DNA of 64,000 nucleotides from UBA1765 sp045615885 (GCA_045615885.1 JAZLFR010000073.1:1-64000), one strand, 5' to 3'; counted from the stretch's first letter, positions 10,460-19,323 are shown. The notes: generated from the sequence alone by a model not told the origin. Made by a program: numbers and translations.

Positions 10460-11692
10460 ATGGAAGAAGTCGTAATTACTGGTATGGGCTGCGTCACGGC
10501 CCTCGGCAATAGTCCTGAAGAACTTTGGGCAAACCTTCTTGCAGGCAAGTCTGGTATCAAGACTGTCGAACACATGGATACTTCTGCTTACGAAGTGCAT
10601 TTTGGTGGTGAAGTCAAGAATTTTGACCCGTCTGAATACTTCAACGACCGCGACCAGAAGCGCTATTCCCGCAATATCCAGTATGCCGTTTACGCTGCAA
10701 TGCATGCCGTTAAGGATGCTGGCCTTGATCTCGAAGCTGTAGACAAGACCCGCGCGGGCGTTATCGTTGCTTCCGGTATCGGTGGCATGGACATTTACTA
10801 CGATGGTTCCGTAGCTCTTGGCACCAAGGGTCCGCGCCGCGTATCCCCGTTCTTTATCCCGATGTCCATCACGAACATGGCTGCAGGTGAAGTTTCCATT
10901 CGCACCGGTTTCATGGGCCCGAACTTTGCAACAACTTCTGCATGCGCTTCTTCTAACCACGCTCTTATCCTTGCTGCAGACCAGATTCGTCTTGGCCGTG
11001 CAGACGTGATGCTTGCTGGCGGTGCCGAAGAATCCATTAGCCCGGTTGCCTTGAGCGGCTTTGCAAACATGCACGCCCTCAGCCGTCGTAACGACGCTCC
11101 GGAACTTGCTAGCCGCCCGTTCGACAAGGGCCGTGATGGCTTTGTTATCGGTGAAGGTTCCGGCATCATGGTCCTCGAAAGCCGTAGCCACGCAGAAAAG
11201 CGCGGCGCAAAGATTCTTGCAACAATCGCTGGTGCTGGCATGAGCGGCGACGCTTACCACATGTCTGCTCCTCGTGCAGACGGCGAAGGCGTCAAGCTCG
11301 CTATCAGGATGGCACTTGCAAGCGCAGGCATCGAAGCTCAGAAGGTGGGCTATGTAAATACCCATGGTACTTCCACTCCGCTTGGCGACGTTGCTGAATG
11401 CAATGCTATTTACAACGTTTTCGAAGGCAAGGTCGAAAACCTCAAGATTAACTCCACAAAGTCCATGATCGGTCACTGCCTCGGTGCAGCTTCTGCTGTG
11501 GAAGGCATTGTTACCGTGAAGTCCCTTATGGACCAGAAGCTCCATGGTACATTGAACGTTGTGGAACAGGATCCGGAAATCAAGCTTGACGTTTGCGCTA
11601 ACGGTGCAGTAGACCACAAGTTCGAATACGCTATGTCCAATAGCTTCGGCTTTGGTGGCCACAACAGCGTTGTGATTTTCAAGAAGGCCTAA
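10460..11692 (+). CDS. fabF: Beta-ketoacyl-ACP synthase II
   Basis: This 410-residue condensing enzyme elongates acyl-ACP with malonyl-ACP in fatty acid synthesis (cytoplasm). The Cys-His-His triad is visible: Cys162 in TSACASS, His302 in NTHGTSTPLGD and His339 in SMIGHCLGAA. The GFGGHN motif at the C-terminus is also present. Length fits FabF rather than FabH. AAAGG precedes ATG 10460. It is a single-gene transcription unit bounded by the repeat region upstream and a strong terminator at 11733. Confidence 0.96.
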   Translation: MEEVVITGMGCVTALGNSPEELWANLLAGKSGIKTVEHMDTSAYEVHFGGEVKNFDPSEYFNDRDQKRYSRNIQYAVYAAMHAVKDAGLDLEAVDKTRAGVIVASGIGGMDIYYDGSVALGTKGPRRVSPFFIPMSITNMAAGEVSIRTGFMGPNFATTSACASSNHALILAADQIRLGRADVMLAGGAEESISPVALSGFANMHALSRRNDAPELASRPFDKGRDGFVIGEGSGIMVLESRSHAEKRGAKILATIAGAGMSGDAYHMSAPRADGEGVKLAIRMALASAGIEAQKVGYVNTHGTSTPLGDVAECNAIYNVFEGKVENLKINSTKSMIGHCLGAASAVEGIVTVKSLMDQKLHGTLNVVEQDPEIKLDVCANGAVDHKFEYAMSNSFGFGGHNSVVIFKKA

Positions 11693-11732
11693 TTCCCTAG
11701 GTCATCTTAAGAAAATTCTCTAGGAGGAGAAT

Positions 11733-11766
11733 GCCCTTTGCGGAGTAATTCCGCAGGGGGCTTTTT
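11733..11766 (+). terminator. Rho-independent terminator of fabF
   Basis: GCCCTTTGCGGA, a GTAAT loop and TCCGCAGGGGGC form a 12-bp stem with two G-T pairs, followed directly by TTTTT. It lies 40 bases after the fabF stop. Confidence 0.85.
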
Positions 11767-11833
11767 GTTTATAAAGTTCCCTTTACTCCAGAGCCCACAA
11801 ATCTCTAATCAGCATTATTCTATATTTCGCCCC

Positions 11834-12799
11834 GTGAAAAAATTAGCTGCTATTTTGTTGATGTTTGCACTGCTCCCTGCCTTTGCCGCCTGGGGGCCGG
11901 AAGCTCCGTATGAGGAACATTGGCGTGAACAGACTTTTGACTACAGGGCTGAAGACCCTGAAGTTGAAGATTCTACGCAAGGGGTCTCCATACCGAAAAC
12001 AGTGGCTGTAGGTTCCTTTGTCGCAGCTTCTTATGCCGCTGCATATTTCTTTGTATTTCAAAAGGGCTGGTGGGGCGAACAGGGGCGTGACTTTCATTTT
12101 GAATTTGATTTTGAGTATGCCAAAAACTTAGACAAGCTGGGGCATTTTGCGTCAGGTGTCGCAATGGGCGAACTTTTTTATCAAGGTTACCATTGGGCAG
12201 GATTTTCTGAATCTACTTCTTACCTGATGGCAGGCTCATCTGCATTTTTGACCCATGTGGCAATTGACATTAAGGACGGCTTTTCTCCGCAATGGGGGTT
12301 CAGCATTTTTGACGTGATGTCGGGTACGCTTGGCGGTTTTTACCCGATGGCAAAACGCTATGTGCCAATTTTTAAATACTTTGATTTGAAGATGAGCTAC
12401 TGGGTAAATTCACATGCCTATTACAATAGTTCCGATACCGGCGTGGCTACCGATGACTATGTGAACCAGACTTACTGGTGTTCTTTTAAAATCTATAGAA
12501 TGCTGCCGTATGCGGCTAGACGTTATTATCCGGAATGGCTGGCCTTTGCAGTCGGCTTGAGTATTGACGATGGCGTGTATGAAATAAATCCTGAAACGCA
12601 TCGCCACATGTACCACTACAAGGATGTTGGCAAGTACGAAGTGTATTTGGCTCTCGATTATGATTTCGAAGCGTTTCGCCCGCACCAGTTGTGGGCCCGC
12701 AACCTTGTAAAGGCTCTAAACTATTTTAAGTTCCCTGCCCCGACCTTGCAGGTGTACCCGGAAGTCAAGTTCTTTTTGCTGTACCCGATCAAGTTCTAG
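11834..12799 (+). CDS. DUF2279-type periplasmic/outer-membrane protein
   Basis: The start is GTG 11834 (VKKLAAILLMFALLPAFA), because a signal peptide begins there. Upstream in-frame codons overlap the fabF terminator. The mature protein (about 300 residues) contains the region I associate with DUF2279: DKLGHFASGVAMGELFYQGY, SAFLTHVAIDIKDGFSPQWG and FSIFDVMSGTLGGFYP. This is a His/Asp-rich helical block near residues 100-180. The C-terminal half is Tyr- and Trp-rich with alternating strands, suggesting membrane association. Function is unknown. Its stop shares bases with the stop of the convergent aminotransferase gene. Confidence 0.65.
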   Translation: MKKLAAILLMFALLPAFAAWGPEAPYEEHWREQTFDYRAEDPEVEDSTQGVSIPKTVAVGSFVAASYAAAYFFVFQKGWWGEQGRDFHFEFDFEYAKNLDKLGHFASGVAMGELFYQGYHWAGFSESTSYLMAGSSAFLTHVAIDIKDGFSPQWGFSIFDVMSGTLGGFYPMAKRYVPIFKYFDLKMSYWVNSHAYYNSSDTGVATDDYVNQTYWCSFKIYRMLPYAARRYYPEWLAFAVGLSIDDGVYEINPETHRHMYHYKDVGKYEVYLALDYDFEAFRPHQLWARNLVKALNYFKFPAPTLQVYPEVKFFLLYPIKF

Positions 12800-13878
12800 C
12801 ACTTCTTTAGTTTGTCTATAATCTGCTGGACGTCTGTGAATGGGCAGATTGGCAGGCTGAAAACTTCATGGCTCGCGCGTGCCGCGCGGGCGTTTTTCTT
12901 TAATGAGGGGAGTGACGCAAAGCAAGGCTGGTTGCTGAGAGTGCGCGGGTAGTAGATGCTCGTTGGCACGTCTGCCTTGTCGCAACGGGAAAGCCATTCG
13001 TCGCGCTCGTTTGCACGAAGCGTGTATTGTGCGTAGGTGGAGTAGTTGTCTTTGGCTATGGCCGGAATTTGCACGTCGTCAAAGTTTTTGAAGAATGTGT
13101 TGTAGGCGCGCGCGTTTGCGTTGCGCTTTTTGATTTCTTCGTCAAGGTGGGTTAGCTTTACGCGGAGCACTGCGGCTTGCAGTGCGTCGAGTCGGCTGTT
13201 CTTGCCCGGGATTTCGTGGAAGTAGCGGCTTAGCGTGCCATGGTTTGCAAGCTTGCGGACCCGTTCGACGAGCGTGGCGTTGTTTGTGAAAACGGCTCCG
13301 CCGTCACCGTACGCACCCAGGGGCTTGGTCGGGTAGAAACTTGTAATGGAAATGTCGCCGTATGCGACGGAATGCTTGCCGTTTTGCTTGGCTCCAAAAG
13401 CCTGCGCGGCATCGCCCAGAAGCCACAGGTTGTGTTGCTTTGCGAAAGCTTCGAGTTCTGCCATTGGTGCTGTTTGGCCAAACAGGTGGACTGCTATGAT
13501 GCCTACCGTCCTGGGCGTGATCAGGGCTTCCAGGCATTCAGGATCGAGCAAAAAGGTGAGTGCGCTTATGTCTGCAAAGCGCGGCGTTCCACCGAGGTTG
13601 GCTACGGCCTCTGCAGGCGAAATGAAGGTAAAGTCGGGTACGATGACTTCCTCCCCGGGGGCTAGTCCGAGTGCCGCAAGCGATAGCTCCAATGCGTCCG
13701 TTCCACTGGCGCAGGTCGCCACGTGCTGTACACCGGTATAGGAGGCAAGCTCCTGTTCCAGAGCATGTACTTCTTCGCCGCCGATGTAGCAACCGGAGTC
13801 CAGGACCCTGGCTTCGGCTTCAAGTAGTTCTTCTCGGTAGGCATTGCGTTGAGCTTTCAGATTAACGAACGGAATCAT
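12796..13878 (-). CDS. DegT/DnrJ/EryC1/StrS-family sugar aminotransferase
   Basis: This 360-residue PLP enzyme of fold type I transaminates keto-sugars, usually nucleotide-linked, for surface glycans. Motifs in order are MIPFVNLKAQ at the N-terminus, CASGTDALELSLAALG (cofactor phosphate contact), IAVHLFGQ, GDAAQAFGAKQNGK with the PLP-pairing Asp, FYPTKPLGAYGDGGA with the Schiff-base Lys near 186, and NSRLDALQAAVLRVKL. The final residues are shorter than in many relatives but complete. It is isolated from the glycan island 17 kb away. The product sugar cannot be told from sequence. Confidence 0.88.
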   Translation of the reverse strand: MIPFVNLKAQRNAYREELLEAEARVLDSGCYIGGEEVHALEQELASYTGVQHVATCASGTDALELSLAALGLAPGEEVIVPDFTFISPAEAVANLGGTPRFADISALTFLLDPECLEALITPRTVGIIAVHLFGQTAPMAELEAFAKQHNLWLLGDAAQAFGAKQNGKHSVAYGDISITSFYPTKPLGAYGDGGAVFTNNATLVERVRKLANHGTLSRYFHEIPGKNSRLDALQAAVLRVKLTHLDEEIKKRNANARAYNTFFKNFDDVQIPAIAKDNYSTYAQYTLRANERDEWLSRCDKADVPTSIYYPRTLSNQPCFASLPSLKKNARAARASHEVFSLPICPFTDVQQIIDKLKKC

Positions 13879-13960
13879 GGTGAATAATATAGTAATAGAC
13901 GTTGGGCAGAAGTAGGCCGGTGGTGCGCTGTCGTTCTGGCGTCATGGTGGACAGAATTGG

Positions 13961-14000
13961 CTTTTCCGCAGGAATTGCCTGCGGAAAAGTTGCTTTTTTT
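13961..14000 (+). terminator. Orphan terminator-like hairpin upstream of rpsT
   Basis: CTTTTCCGCAGG, an AATTG loop and CCTGCGGAAAAG form a perfect 12-bp stem, followed by TTGCTTTTTTTT. It reads as a plus-strand terminator, yet the only gene immediately upstream is divergent. It may stop plus-strand transcription running antisense through the aminotransferase gene, ahead of the rpsT promoter. Confidence 0.65.
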
Positions 14001-14053
14001 TGCAATTTAGATAGACAATTGTTGAAAAACTGTGGTAATTTTGCCTGGTAACC

Positions 14054-14081
14054 TTGACTGATTTATAAAAAAAGCTATAAT
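14054..14081 (+). promoter_or_regulatory. Sigma70-type promoter of rpsT
   Basis: TTGACT at 14054-14059 and a perfect TATAAT at 14076-14081 are separated by 16 bases. Transcription would begin at about 14088, leaving a 40-base leader before the GTG start of rpsT. Confidence 0.7.
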
Positions 14082-14127
14082 TGGGGGCAACTAAAATAAA
14101 TCGTTGGTTTTCACCCGGAGATATAAG

Positions 14128-14388
14128 GTGCCACAACACAAGTCTTGCAAAAAGCGTTTGCGTCAGGCCGAAAAGGCCAACGCTATGAATCGTTCCGTGC
14201 GTTCTGCTATCCGCACAAGCCTCAAGGTCATCCGCACTGCTTCCTCTAAGGAAGAAGCTTTGAAGGAAATGCCGAACCTCTTCAGCATGCTCGATAAGGC
14301 TGCTGCCAAGGGTCGTGCAGGTTTCAACGCTAACCGCGCTGCAAACTACAAGTCCAAGGCTGCTGCAGTTATCAACGCACTTGCCTAA
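14128..14388 (+). CDS. rpsT: 30S ribosomal protein S20
   Basis: This 86-residue basic protein starts at GTG 14128 (VPQHKSCKKRLRQAEKANAMN), preceded by CCCGGAG. It binds 16S rRNA and assists 30S assembly. The family features are the Lys/Arg-rich N-terminal helix, RSAIRTSLKVIR, and the C-terminal KGRAGFNANRAANYKSK, where most family members have G.ihkN.AARkkSrL. It has its own promoter and terminator, as is common for rpsT. Confidence 0.92.
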   Translation: MPQHKSCKKRLRQAEKANAMNRSVRSAIRTSLKVIRTASSKEEALKEMPNLFSMLDKAAAKGRAGFNANRAANYKSKAAAVINALA

Positions 14389-14407
14389 TTGGGATTTATA
14401 ACACGCG

Positions 14408-14437
14408 AAAAAACCGGGTGCAAAGCCCGGTTTTTTT
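14408..14437 (+). terminator. Rho-independent terminator of rpsT
   Basis: AAAAAACCGGG, loop TGCAAAG, CCCGGTTTTTTT. The stem is GC-rich with a seven-T run, 20 bases past the stop codon. Confidence 0.9.
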
Positions 14438-14506
14438 ATACTCTTTTTTCGAGATGTTCGCGTGGCATAATTCTTTGATTTTCATGGAGTTAACTATTTT
14501 TGTAGC

Positions 14507-16057
14507 ATGAAGTTTTCTTGCCTCAAGAGCTTGTTTTTGCTGCCTGTTGCCTTGGTGACGTCTGCCTTTGCGGACATTTCCAGCGAGGGCTGGTTTGCTA
14601 CGCGCACCGATTTCAATTTTGGGTTGAACGGAGGCCCGACTGCCAGCTATTTTGCCGCAGATACGGTCGATCGTTTCAATAGTAACTGGCGCGCCTTGCA
14701 GATTCCGCTCGAAACTGCCCGCAGTTACGAAGATGCCATTGAGCCGTTCTTTACGCTCACTTTAGAGGCAGGCTACAAGAATTTCTTCTTTTTGATAGAA
14801 GCGCCGCTCCGCAAGGATCTTGAGGCCTGGTACGATTCCGACCTGAAGACGAACTTTACTTACAAGCCGTCGGAACTCGACATTAACGTGCCAAAGACGG
14901 GATACGCCCGCTATGACTATGACCTTGGCTTTGTGCAGGTCGGCCGTTTCAAGCCAAATGTAGGTCCGTCAGAGAACACGCTCACTGTAAACGGCGGCCC
15001 GCATCACGACGCTCTCTGGTGGAAGTTCAATCCTGCAATTTTCCGCTACGACTTTATGCTCATGTCGCTGAACCCATGGTTGCATGGCGATGTCGTAGAC
15101 CCCGCTACAGGTTGCCCACCTGTAGGTGCGGAAGCGTACGAACAGAAATGCCCGGAAAAAAAGAAGCAGGCTAGCAACCAGCGCGACCGCAGGTACGACG
15201 AAAATTACAAGAACCTTGTGTACCACCGCATGGGAATCGACATTGACTTCCTTTGGTTCTCCATTACTGAAATGAGCATGGTCGGCGGCAAGTCGCTCGA
15301 ATTCCGCTCCATGAACCCGTTCATATTCTTGCATAACAACTTTGCCGGCGGCTACACGAAGGCTTCCACGACACTTGAACTTGGCTCAAGACCGGCCAGG
15401 GGCAGCGAATTCTATGGCCAGGTGAACATTGAAGATTTGAAGAGCCCTGTCGGCGAAACGGGGGGCGAATCGAACCGCGCCATGCTCAGCTACATGGTCG
15501 GCTACCACCAGAAGCTCCATACCGGCGCTTGGGGCGATTTTGATTTGCGTTTTGATGTCGTTCGCACGGACCCGATCCATAATCACGGACGCTTGCCCTT
15601 GCTTGCCTACACGAACCGCATCATGTACCGTTCCAATTACCGCGACCAGAGCGACAGGGATTTTTCTGACATGAACTATGTCGATTACCCGATTGGCTAC
15701 CGTCGTGGTGCAGACGCGTTTGACTTCTGGCTTACTGTTGATTGGGTTCTCGGCAGGCATTCCGTAGAAACCACATGGGCCTATCTGCAGCAGGGCGACA
15801 AGGAACTTTACGGTTCCTATGACGATGCCGTTGCGGCAAGCGGCGTGCTCTCTGGCAAGGTCGAAGAACAGTGGGTTCTCGATTTGATCTACAGAAACCA
15901 GGTGACCGACTATTTCAAGTTCTATCTTGGCGGTGGTGCCCGGCGCTATGAAAATTTGGACCACCTCAAAAAGGAAGATGGAGCTGACTTCTGGCTGCGT
16001 TCCGGGGTGGCTCTCTCGTTTGAATTTTTGTGGGGAACAAGGCCCGCAAAAAAGTAA
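14507..16057 (+). CDS. Outer-membrane beta-barrel protein, unknown role
   Basis: This 516-residue protein has a clear signal peptide (MKFSCLKSLFLLPVALVTSAFA) cut before DISSEGW. The mature part is rich in aromatic residues and alternating polar/hydrophobic strands (e.g. GYARYDYDLGFVQVGRFK, HSVETTWAYLQQGDKELY), as in outer-membrane barrels. It ends with ..SFEFLWGTRPAKK, a strand plus a short tail. No named family is recognised. An inserted segment with two Cys and many charged residues (about residues 200-240) may be an extracellular loop. The next gene starts three bases after the stop, so the barrel and the following inner-membrane protein are probably one unit. Confidence 0.65.
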   Translation: MKFSCLKSLFLLPVALVTSAFADISSEGWFATRTDFNFGLNGGPTASYFAADTVDRFNSNWRALQIPLETARSYEDAIEPFFTLTLEAGYKNFFFLIEAPLRKDLEAWYDSDLKTNFTYKPSELDINVPKTGYARYDYDLGFVQVGRFKPNVGPSENTLTVNGGPHHDALWWKFNPAIFRYDFMLMSLNPWLHGDVVDPATGCPPVGAEAYEQKCPEKKKQASNQRDRRYDENYKNLVYHRMGIDIDFLWFSITEMSMVGGKSLEFRSMNPFIFLHNNFAGGYTKASTTLELGSRPARGSEFYGQVNIEDLKSPVGETGGESNRAMLSYMVGYHQKLHTGAWGDFDLRFDVVRTDPIHNHGRLPLLAYTNRIMYRSNYRDQSDRDFSDMNYVDYPIGYRRGADAFDFWLTVDWVLGRHSVETTWAYLQQGDKELYGSYDDAVAASGVLSGKVEEQWVLDLIYRNQVTDYFKFYLGGGARRYENLDHLKKEDGADFWLRSGVALSFEFLWGTRPAKK

Positions 16058-16060
16058 GCT

Positions 16061-16834
16061 ATGTTCGAAAACTTGAATTTCAATTTTTCGTTCTATGACT
16101 GGCTGCTCGTGTTTATGGTCACTGCGCTCGGTACGCTCAGTGCCTACTTGAAGGACCCGCAGCTAAAAGCTGTCACGGCAACAATTCCCATACCGTTCGG
16201 TTTTGCATACATTGCAGTCGGCATGCCGATAGGTGCCGCAAATGCAATTTCTGGCTTCATGTGCATGCTTTATGCAAACATCGTTCGCGTGCTGCACCAG
16301 CGCGTCAAGGTTCCCATAGTTCCTGCCATCATTATCGGCCTAGCCTGCTTTGTTGCCATGGGCACATTCTTGATGCCGCGCGTTCCAAATGGCGAAGCGT
16401 TCTTCTTGGGCGTGTGTGTATTTGATTTTACGGTCGGGCTGATTATGTTCCAAAAGCAAAAGTACAGCGTGGGCACAAAGTACAAGACTCCGCTGCCAAT
16501 CTACATCAAGGCGCCTGCCATTGCCTTTGTCGTGAGCGGGCTCATGATAATCAAGCGCTTTATGGGCGGCTTTTGCACGAGTTTCCCGATGATGAATTCC
16601 ATCGTGAGTTACGAATCCAGGTTTTCGCTCGAAGACCAGTGTCGCCAGCTGCCGCTATTCTTGATAGCAGGGCCGTTCATGTTTGTTGAAATGCACTATT
16701 TGGAACTTGGGCTTGGTTTGAACCATTGGATTGTCCTTCTGTGCGGCTATGTTTTGTTTGCTTTTATTTACTGGCCGCTAAATAAGGAACTAAAACGCCG
16801 TAACGAAATCGGCTACAACAGCAATAAAACTTAA
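16061..16834 (+). CDS. Polytopic inner-membrane protein, unknown
   Basis: This 257-residue protein has about seven hydrophobic segments (WLLVFMVTALGTLSA, FGFAYIAVGMPIGAA, VPAIIIGLACFVAMGTF, FFLGVCVFDFTVGLIMF, APAIAFVVSGLMII and two near the C-terminus). There is no signal peptide and the C-terminal tail is basic and cytoplasmic. I recognise no transporter or enzyme motif. Spacing of three bases from the barrel gene implies tight coupling, so the two may form a trans-envelope pair. Confidence is high that it is a gene, low on function. Confidence 0.65.
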   Translation: MFENLNFNFSFYDWLLVFMVTALGTLSAYLKDPQLKAVTATIPIPFGFAYIAVGMPIGAANAISGFMCMLYANIVRVLHQRVKVPIVPAIIIGLACFVAMGTFLMPRVPNGEAFFLGVCVFDFTVGLIMFQKQKYSVGTKYKTPLPIYIKAPAIAFVVSGLMIIKRFMGGFCTSFPMMNSIVSYESRFSLEDQCRQLPLFLIAGPFMFVEMHYLELGLGLNHWIVLLCGYVLFAFIYWPLNKELKRRNEIGYNSNKT

Positions 16835-16867
16835 ATTTCATAAAAAGTTTTAAATAGGGGGTTCCTT

Positions 16868-17929
16868 ATGTTTTTGAAAAAGTTTGCCTTGCCTTTGCTT
16901 GGTGCATCTGCCTTGGCCATGTTCATGGTCGGCTGTGGTGACGACAGTTCCACATCAGCTGGCGATGACGGTAAAGAACTTTCCAGTTCTTCCATTTCTG
17001 CCGACGAGGGCTCGTCTTCGCCGAGCAGTTCCGACGACAAGGAAGCTTCTTCTTCAAGCGTAGGCAAAGATGAACCTTCCAGTACCGGTAGCGCAAAGGT
17101 TGAAGACTCCGAAGCGGAATCCATGACACTTGACGTGGAATCTGAAGTTGAAAATTGCGTTACCGAAAAAGTGAAAATCGGTTCGGGAATCAAGGTTACC
17201 TGCAACGACGAATTCCTTGGCAATATCCTTGATGACGACGATGATTCTGCATACAACCCTAAAGACACGTATACTGATTTCGTCAGCATTCAAAAGGTTT
17301 TCGATGCCCTGAAATCTGGCGAAAAGGTCGTATTTTTGCTCCGTCACGGGGACCGCGAAAAGGGAACTGGTTCCGAAAGCTTGCTGACCGGGCTTGGAAA
17401 GTTGCAGGCTAGGAGCGTTGGCGAAAAGTTGAAGAGCGATTCCGACATTTTCTTTGGACATTCCAATTACGCTCGTACCTTGGAAACCGCCCAGAATGTA
17501 TCCATTGGCCGTGGCCAGTCAAATTTTGTGCATAAGACTGTCGAAGAACTTGGCGGCAGCTGGTATATTCTTGATAGAGATAAACTTGATGCCTACGCAG
17601 AAGAAGAAGTCAATGAACAGCATGTCTTTGCTCAGTGGGTGTATGACGGCAAGTTCAGCGATGCTTTCTATGGATTTAAGGATCGTAGCGAAGAATTGAT
17701 TTCTGTATTGCAAAAAAAATTCACTGACTTGCATGAAGTCAGTGTTGCAATTTCCCATGACCAGGTCATTTTGCCGTTTGCTGCCTACGTGACAGACAAG
17801 AAGCTTGACTTGAACTACAGTGCATCAAGGAATTGGCTCAACTTCCTGGCTGGCGTAGCCATGATTGTCGATGCCGACGGCAAAATCCGCTTTGTGCCTG
17901 TAAAGGGCCTCGACAGCGGTTTGCTGTAA
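16868..17929 (+). CDS. Lipoprotein with histidine-phosphatase domain
   Basis: The 353-residue protein begins with a lipoprotein signal (LAMFMVGC). A Ser/Glu/Asp-rich linker of about 80 residues (SSSSISADEGSSSPSSSD) follows, typical of Fibrobacter surface lipoproteins. From about residue 145 a histidine-phosphatase (phosphoglycerate-mutase-like) domain runs to the end. It has FLLRHGDREKG with the phospho-accepting His at about 159, SNYARTLETAQ with the second Arg, and AISHDQVILPF supplying the second His. The active-site set appears complete, so a periplasmic or surface phosphatase is likely. The substrate is unknown; phytate or sugar phosphates are possibilities in this fold. Confidence 0.75.
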   Translation: MFLKKFALPLLGASALAMFMVGCGDDSSTSAGDDGKELSSSSISADEGSSSPSSSDDKEASSSSVGKDEPSSTGSAKVEDSEAESMTLDVESEVENCVTEKVKIGSGIKVTCNDEFLGNILDDDDDSAYNPKDTYTDFVSIQKVFDALKSGEKVVFLLRHGDREKGTGSESLLTGLGKLQARSVGEKLKSDSDIFFGHSNYARTLETAQNVSIGRGQSNFVHKTVEELGGSWYILDRDKLDAYAEEEVNEQHVFAQWVYDGKFSDAFYGFKDRSEELISVLQKKFTDLHEVSVAISHDQVILPFAAYVTDKKLDLNYSASRNWLNFLAGVAMIVDADGKIRFVPVKGLDSGLL

Positions 17930-17932
17930 CAG

Positions 17933-18445
17933 TTAATCCCAAACAAGCCAGCCAATAAGCAGTCCAATCAGGACTCCGCCGATGAACGATGTGGACTGCG
18001 CCATGGCGTTCATCTTGGCTGTTTCCTTCAGCTGTTTATCTTTTTGTTCCTGCGTTTCGATGGAAGTGCGGAGCATTCTGGAGCAGGTCTGGAAATCTGT
18101 TTCGAGTGTGCTGTAGCTTTTTTCCCAGTTTTCGCAACGAGCTTCCTGTACGTCGAGCTTTGTCTGCATAGCCTGCTTGTCGGCTGCGTTTATGCTGTCT
18201 TTTGCGGCAAGAAGACTGTCGCGCAATGCGATTTCACTGTCGTGCGTTGCCTGGTTTGCTGCGATCACGTCGATGGCTGCGGTTGCCTTTGCGGAATCGG
18301 TTTGCGACGGGGCTTCCGTAATGGCGACAACATCGGTTTGCGGGGCAACTTCGTTGACTGTGCTTTCTGTTGCTGGCACAACAGGCTGTGTTTCGGCTGC
18401 AAAGGCAAATGTTGCAAAGGCGAGAGCAAAAAGGATTTTCTTCAT
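17933..18445 (-). CDS. Secreted coiled-coil protein with C-terminal membrane anchor
   Basis: This 170-residue protein has a signal peptide (MKKILFALAFATFAFA), an Ala/Thr/Val-rich segment (residues 17-60), then a long helical region (DSEIALRDSLLAAKDSINAADKQ...) with two Cys at about 105 and 120. A final hydrophobic helix (FIGGVLIGLLIGWLVWD) ends at the C-terminus. The layout suggests a periplasmic spacer tethered to the inner membrane. No family is recognised. It is convergent with the histidine-phosphatase gene (3 bp apart) and follows ispE on the minus strand with 4 bp between them. Confidence 0.6.
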   Translation of the reverse strand: MKKILFALAFATFAFAAETQPVVPATESTVNEVAPQTDVVAITEAPSQTDSAKATAAIDVIAANQATHDSEIALRDSLLAAKDSINAADKQAMQTKLDVQEARCENWEKSYSTLETDFQTCSRMLRTSIETQEQKDKQLKETAKMNAMAQSTSFIGGVLIGLLIGWLVWD

Positions 18446-18449
18446 AGGT

Positions 18450-19304
18450 TTATTTGGTTAAAGATGTTTCAACGAATTTTGTGACGGCTGCGTAGCGGCT
18501 GATTGCAGAGACTGCATCTTTTGCCTTTTGTGCGGTTTCTTCGCTATCGTATGTTGCGAAGACCGAGGCGCCGGAACCAGACATGAGAACCTGCGTGGCG
18601 CCGCTCTTTTTCAGGGCTTCCTTGAGTTCTACGATTGCCGGGTATTTGGGGAAAACGGATTCTTCGAACTTGTTGAAAAATTCAAAGTCGAGTTTGCCCG
18701 TGTAGTTCTTTTTGAATTCTTCCCAGCGAGCTTCGCCAGAAGGCGTAATGCCGCCGTAGGCGTCCTTTGTAGGTACTGCTGCGAATGGAGTCGCAATGAC
18801 GACTGCCTTCGGGAATTCCACTTTTACGGGGTTCAGCAAGTCCCCGATGCCTTCTGCAAAAGCGGTGCCGCCCTGCACAAGGAACGGAACGTCTGCGCCG
18901 AGTTTTGCACCGAGCTTTTCAAGTTCTGCATAGGGCAAATTCAAGTTCCAGATTTTGTTCAAAATACGGAGCGCTGCCGCTGCGTCGGCACTGCCGCCAC
19001 CGAGGCCTGCGCCAAGCGGCATTACCTTTTCGAGGTAGAATTTTGCGCCCTGCTTAACCTGGTATGTTTCTTGCAAAAGCTTTGCTGCCTTGTACACAAG
19101 ATCTTTTTCGAGCGGGTATTCCTGCGGGGCATTGTAGGTCATTACGATTTCTGGCGACTCGGTCGCTTCGCCAGAAAGGTAGTCGCCAACGCCCACGGTC
19201 TGGAATACGGTTCCAAGGTCATGGTAGCCGTCTGCACGTTTGCAGATAACGTCAAGAAACAGGTTTACTTTAGATGGTGCAAATTCTTTGATCATGGAAT
19301 GCAA
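18450..19304 (-). CDS. ispE: 4-diphosphocytidyl-2-C-methyl-D-erythritol kinase
   Basis: This 284-residue GHMP kinase catalyses the ATP-dependent 2-phosphorylation step of the MEP isoprenoid pathway (cytoplasm). It has APSKVNLFLDV..ADGYHDLGTVFQ at the N-terminus and the glycine-rich ATP loop PLGAGLGGGSADAAAAL near residue 100. GADVPFLVQGGTAFAEGIG follows, with MSGSGASVFATY near the C-terminus. All match IspE in order. An internal ATG at 19295 is an alternative start. The M29 peptidase gene lies just upstream and reads in the same direction. Confidence 0.93.
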   Translation of the reverse strand: MHSMIKEFAPSKVNLFLDVICKRADGYHDLGTVFQTVGVGDYLSGEATESPEIVMTYNAPQEYPLEKDLVYKAAKLLQETYQVKQGAKFYLEKVMPLGAGLGGGSADAAAALRILNKIWNLNLPYAELEKLGAKLGADVPFLVQGGTAFAEGIGDLLNPVKVEFPKAVVIATPFAAVPTKDAYGGITPSGEARWEEFKKNYTGKLDFEFFNKFEESVFPKYPAIVELKEALKKSGATQVLMSGSGASVFATYDSEETAQKAKDAVSAISRYAAVTKFVETSLTK

Positions 19305-19323
19305 TTTAGAAAAATAGTTTTGG

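Noticed and set aside
10394..11662. 422-codon minus-strand frame opposite fabF
   Set aside because: Antisense shadow of fabF, whose catalytic triad and context are clear.
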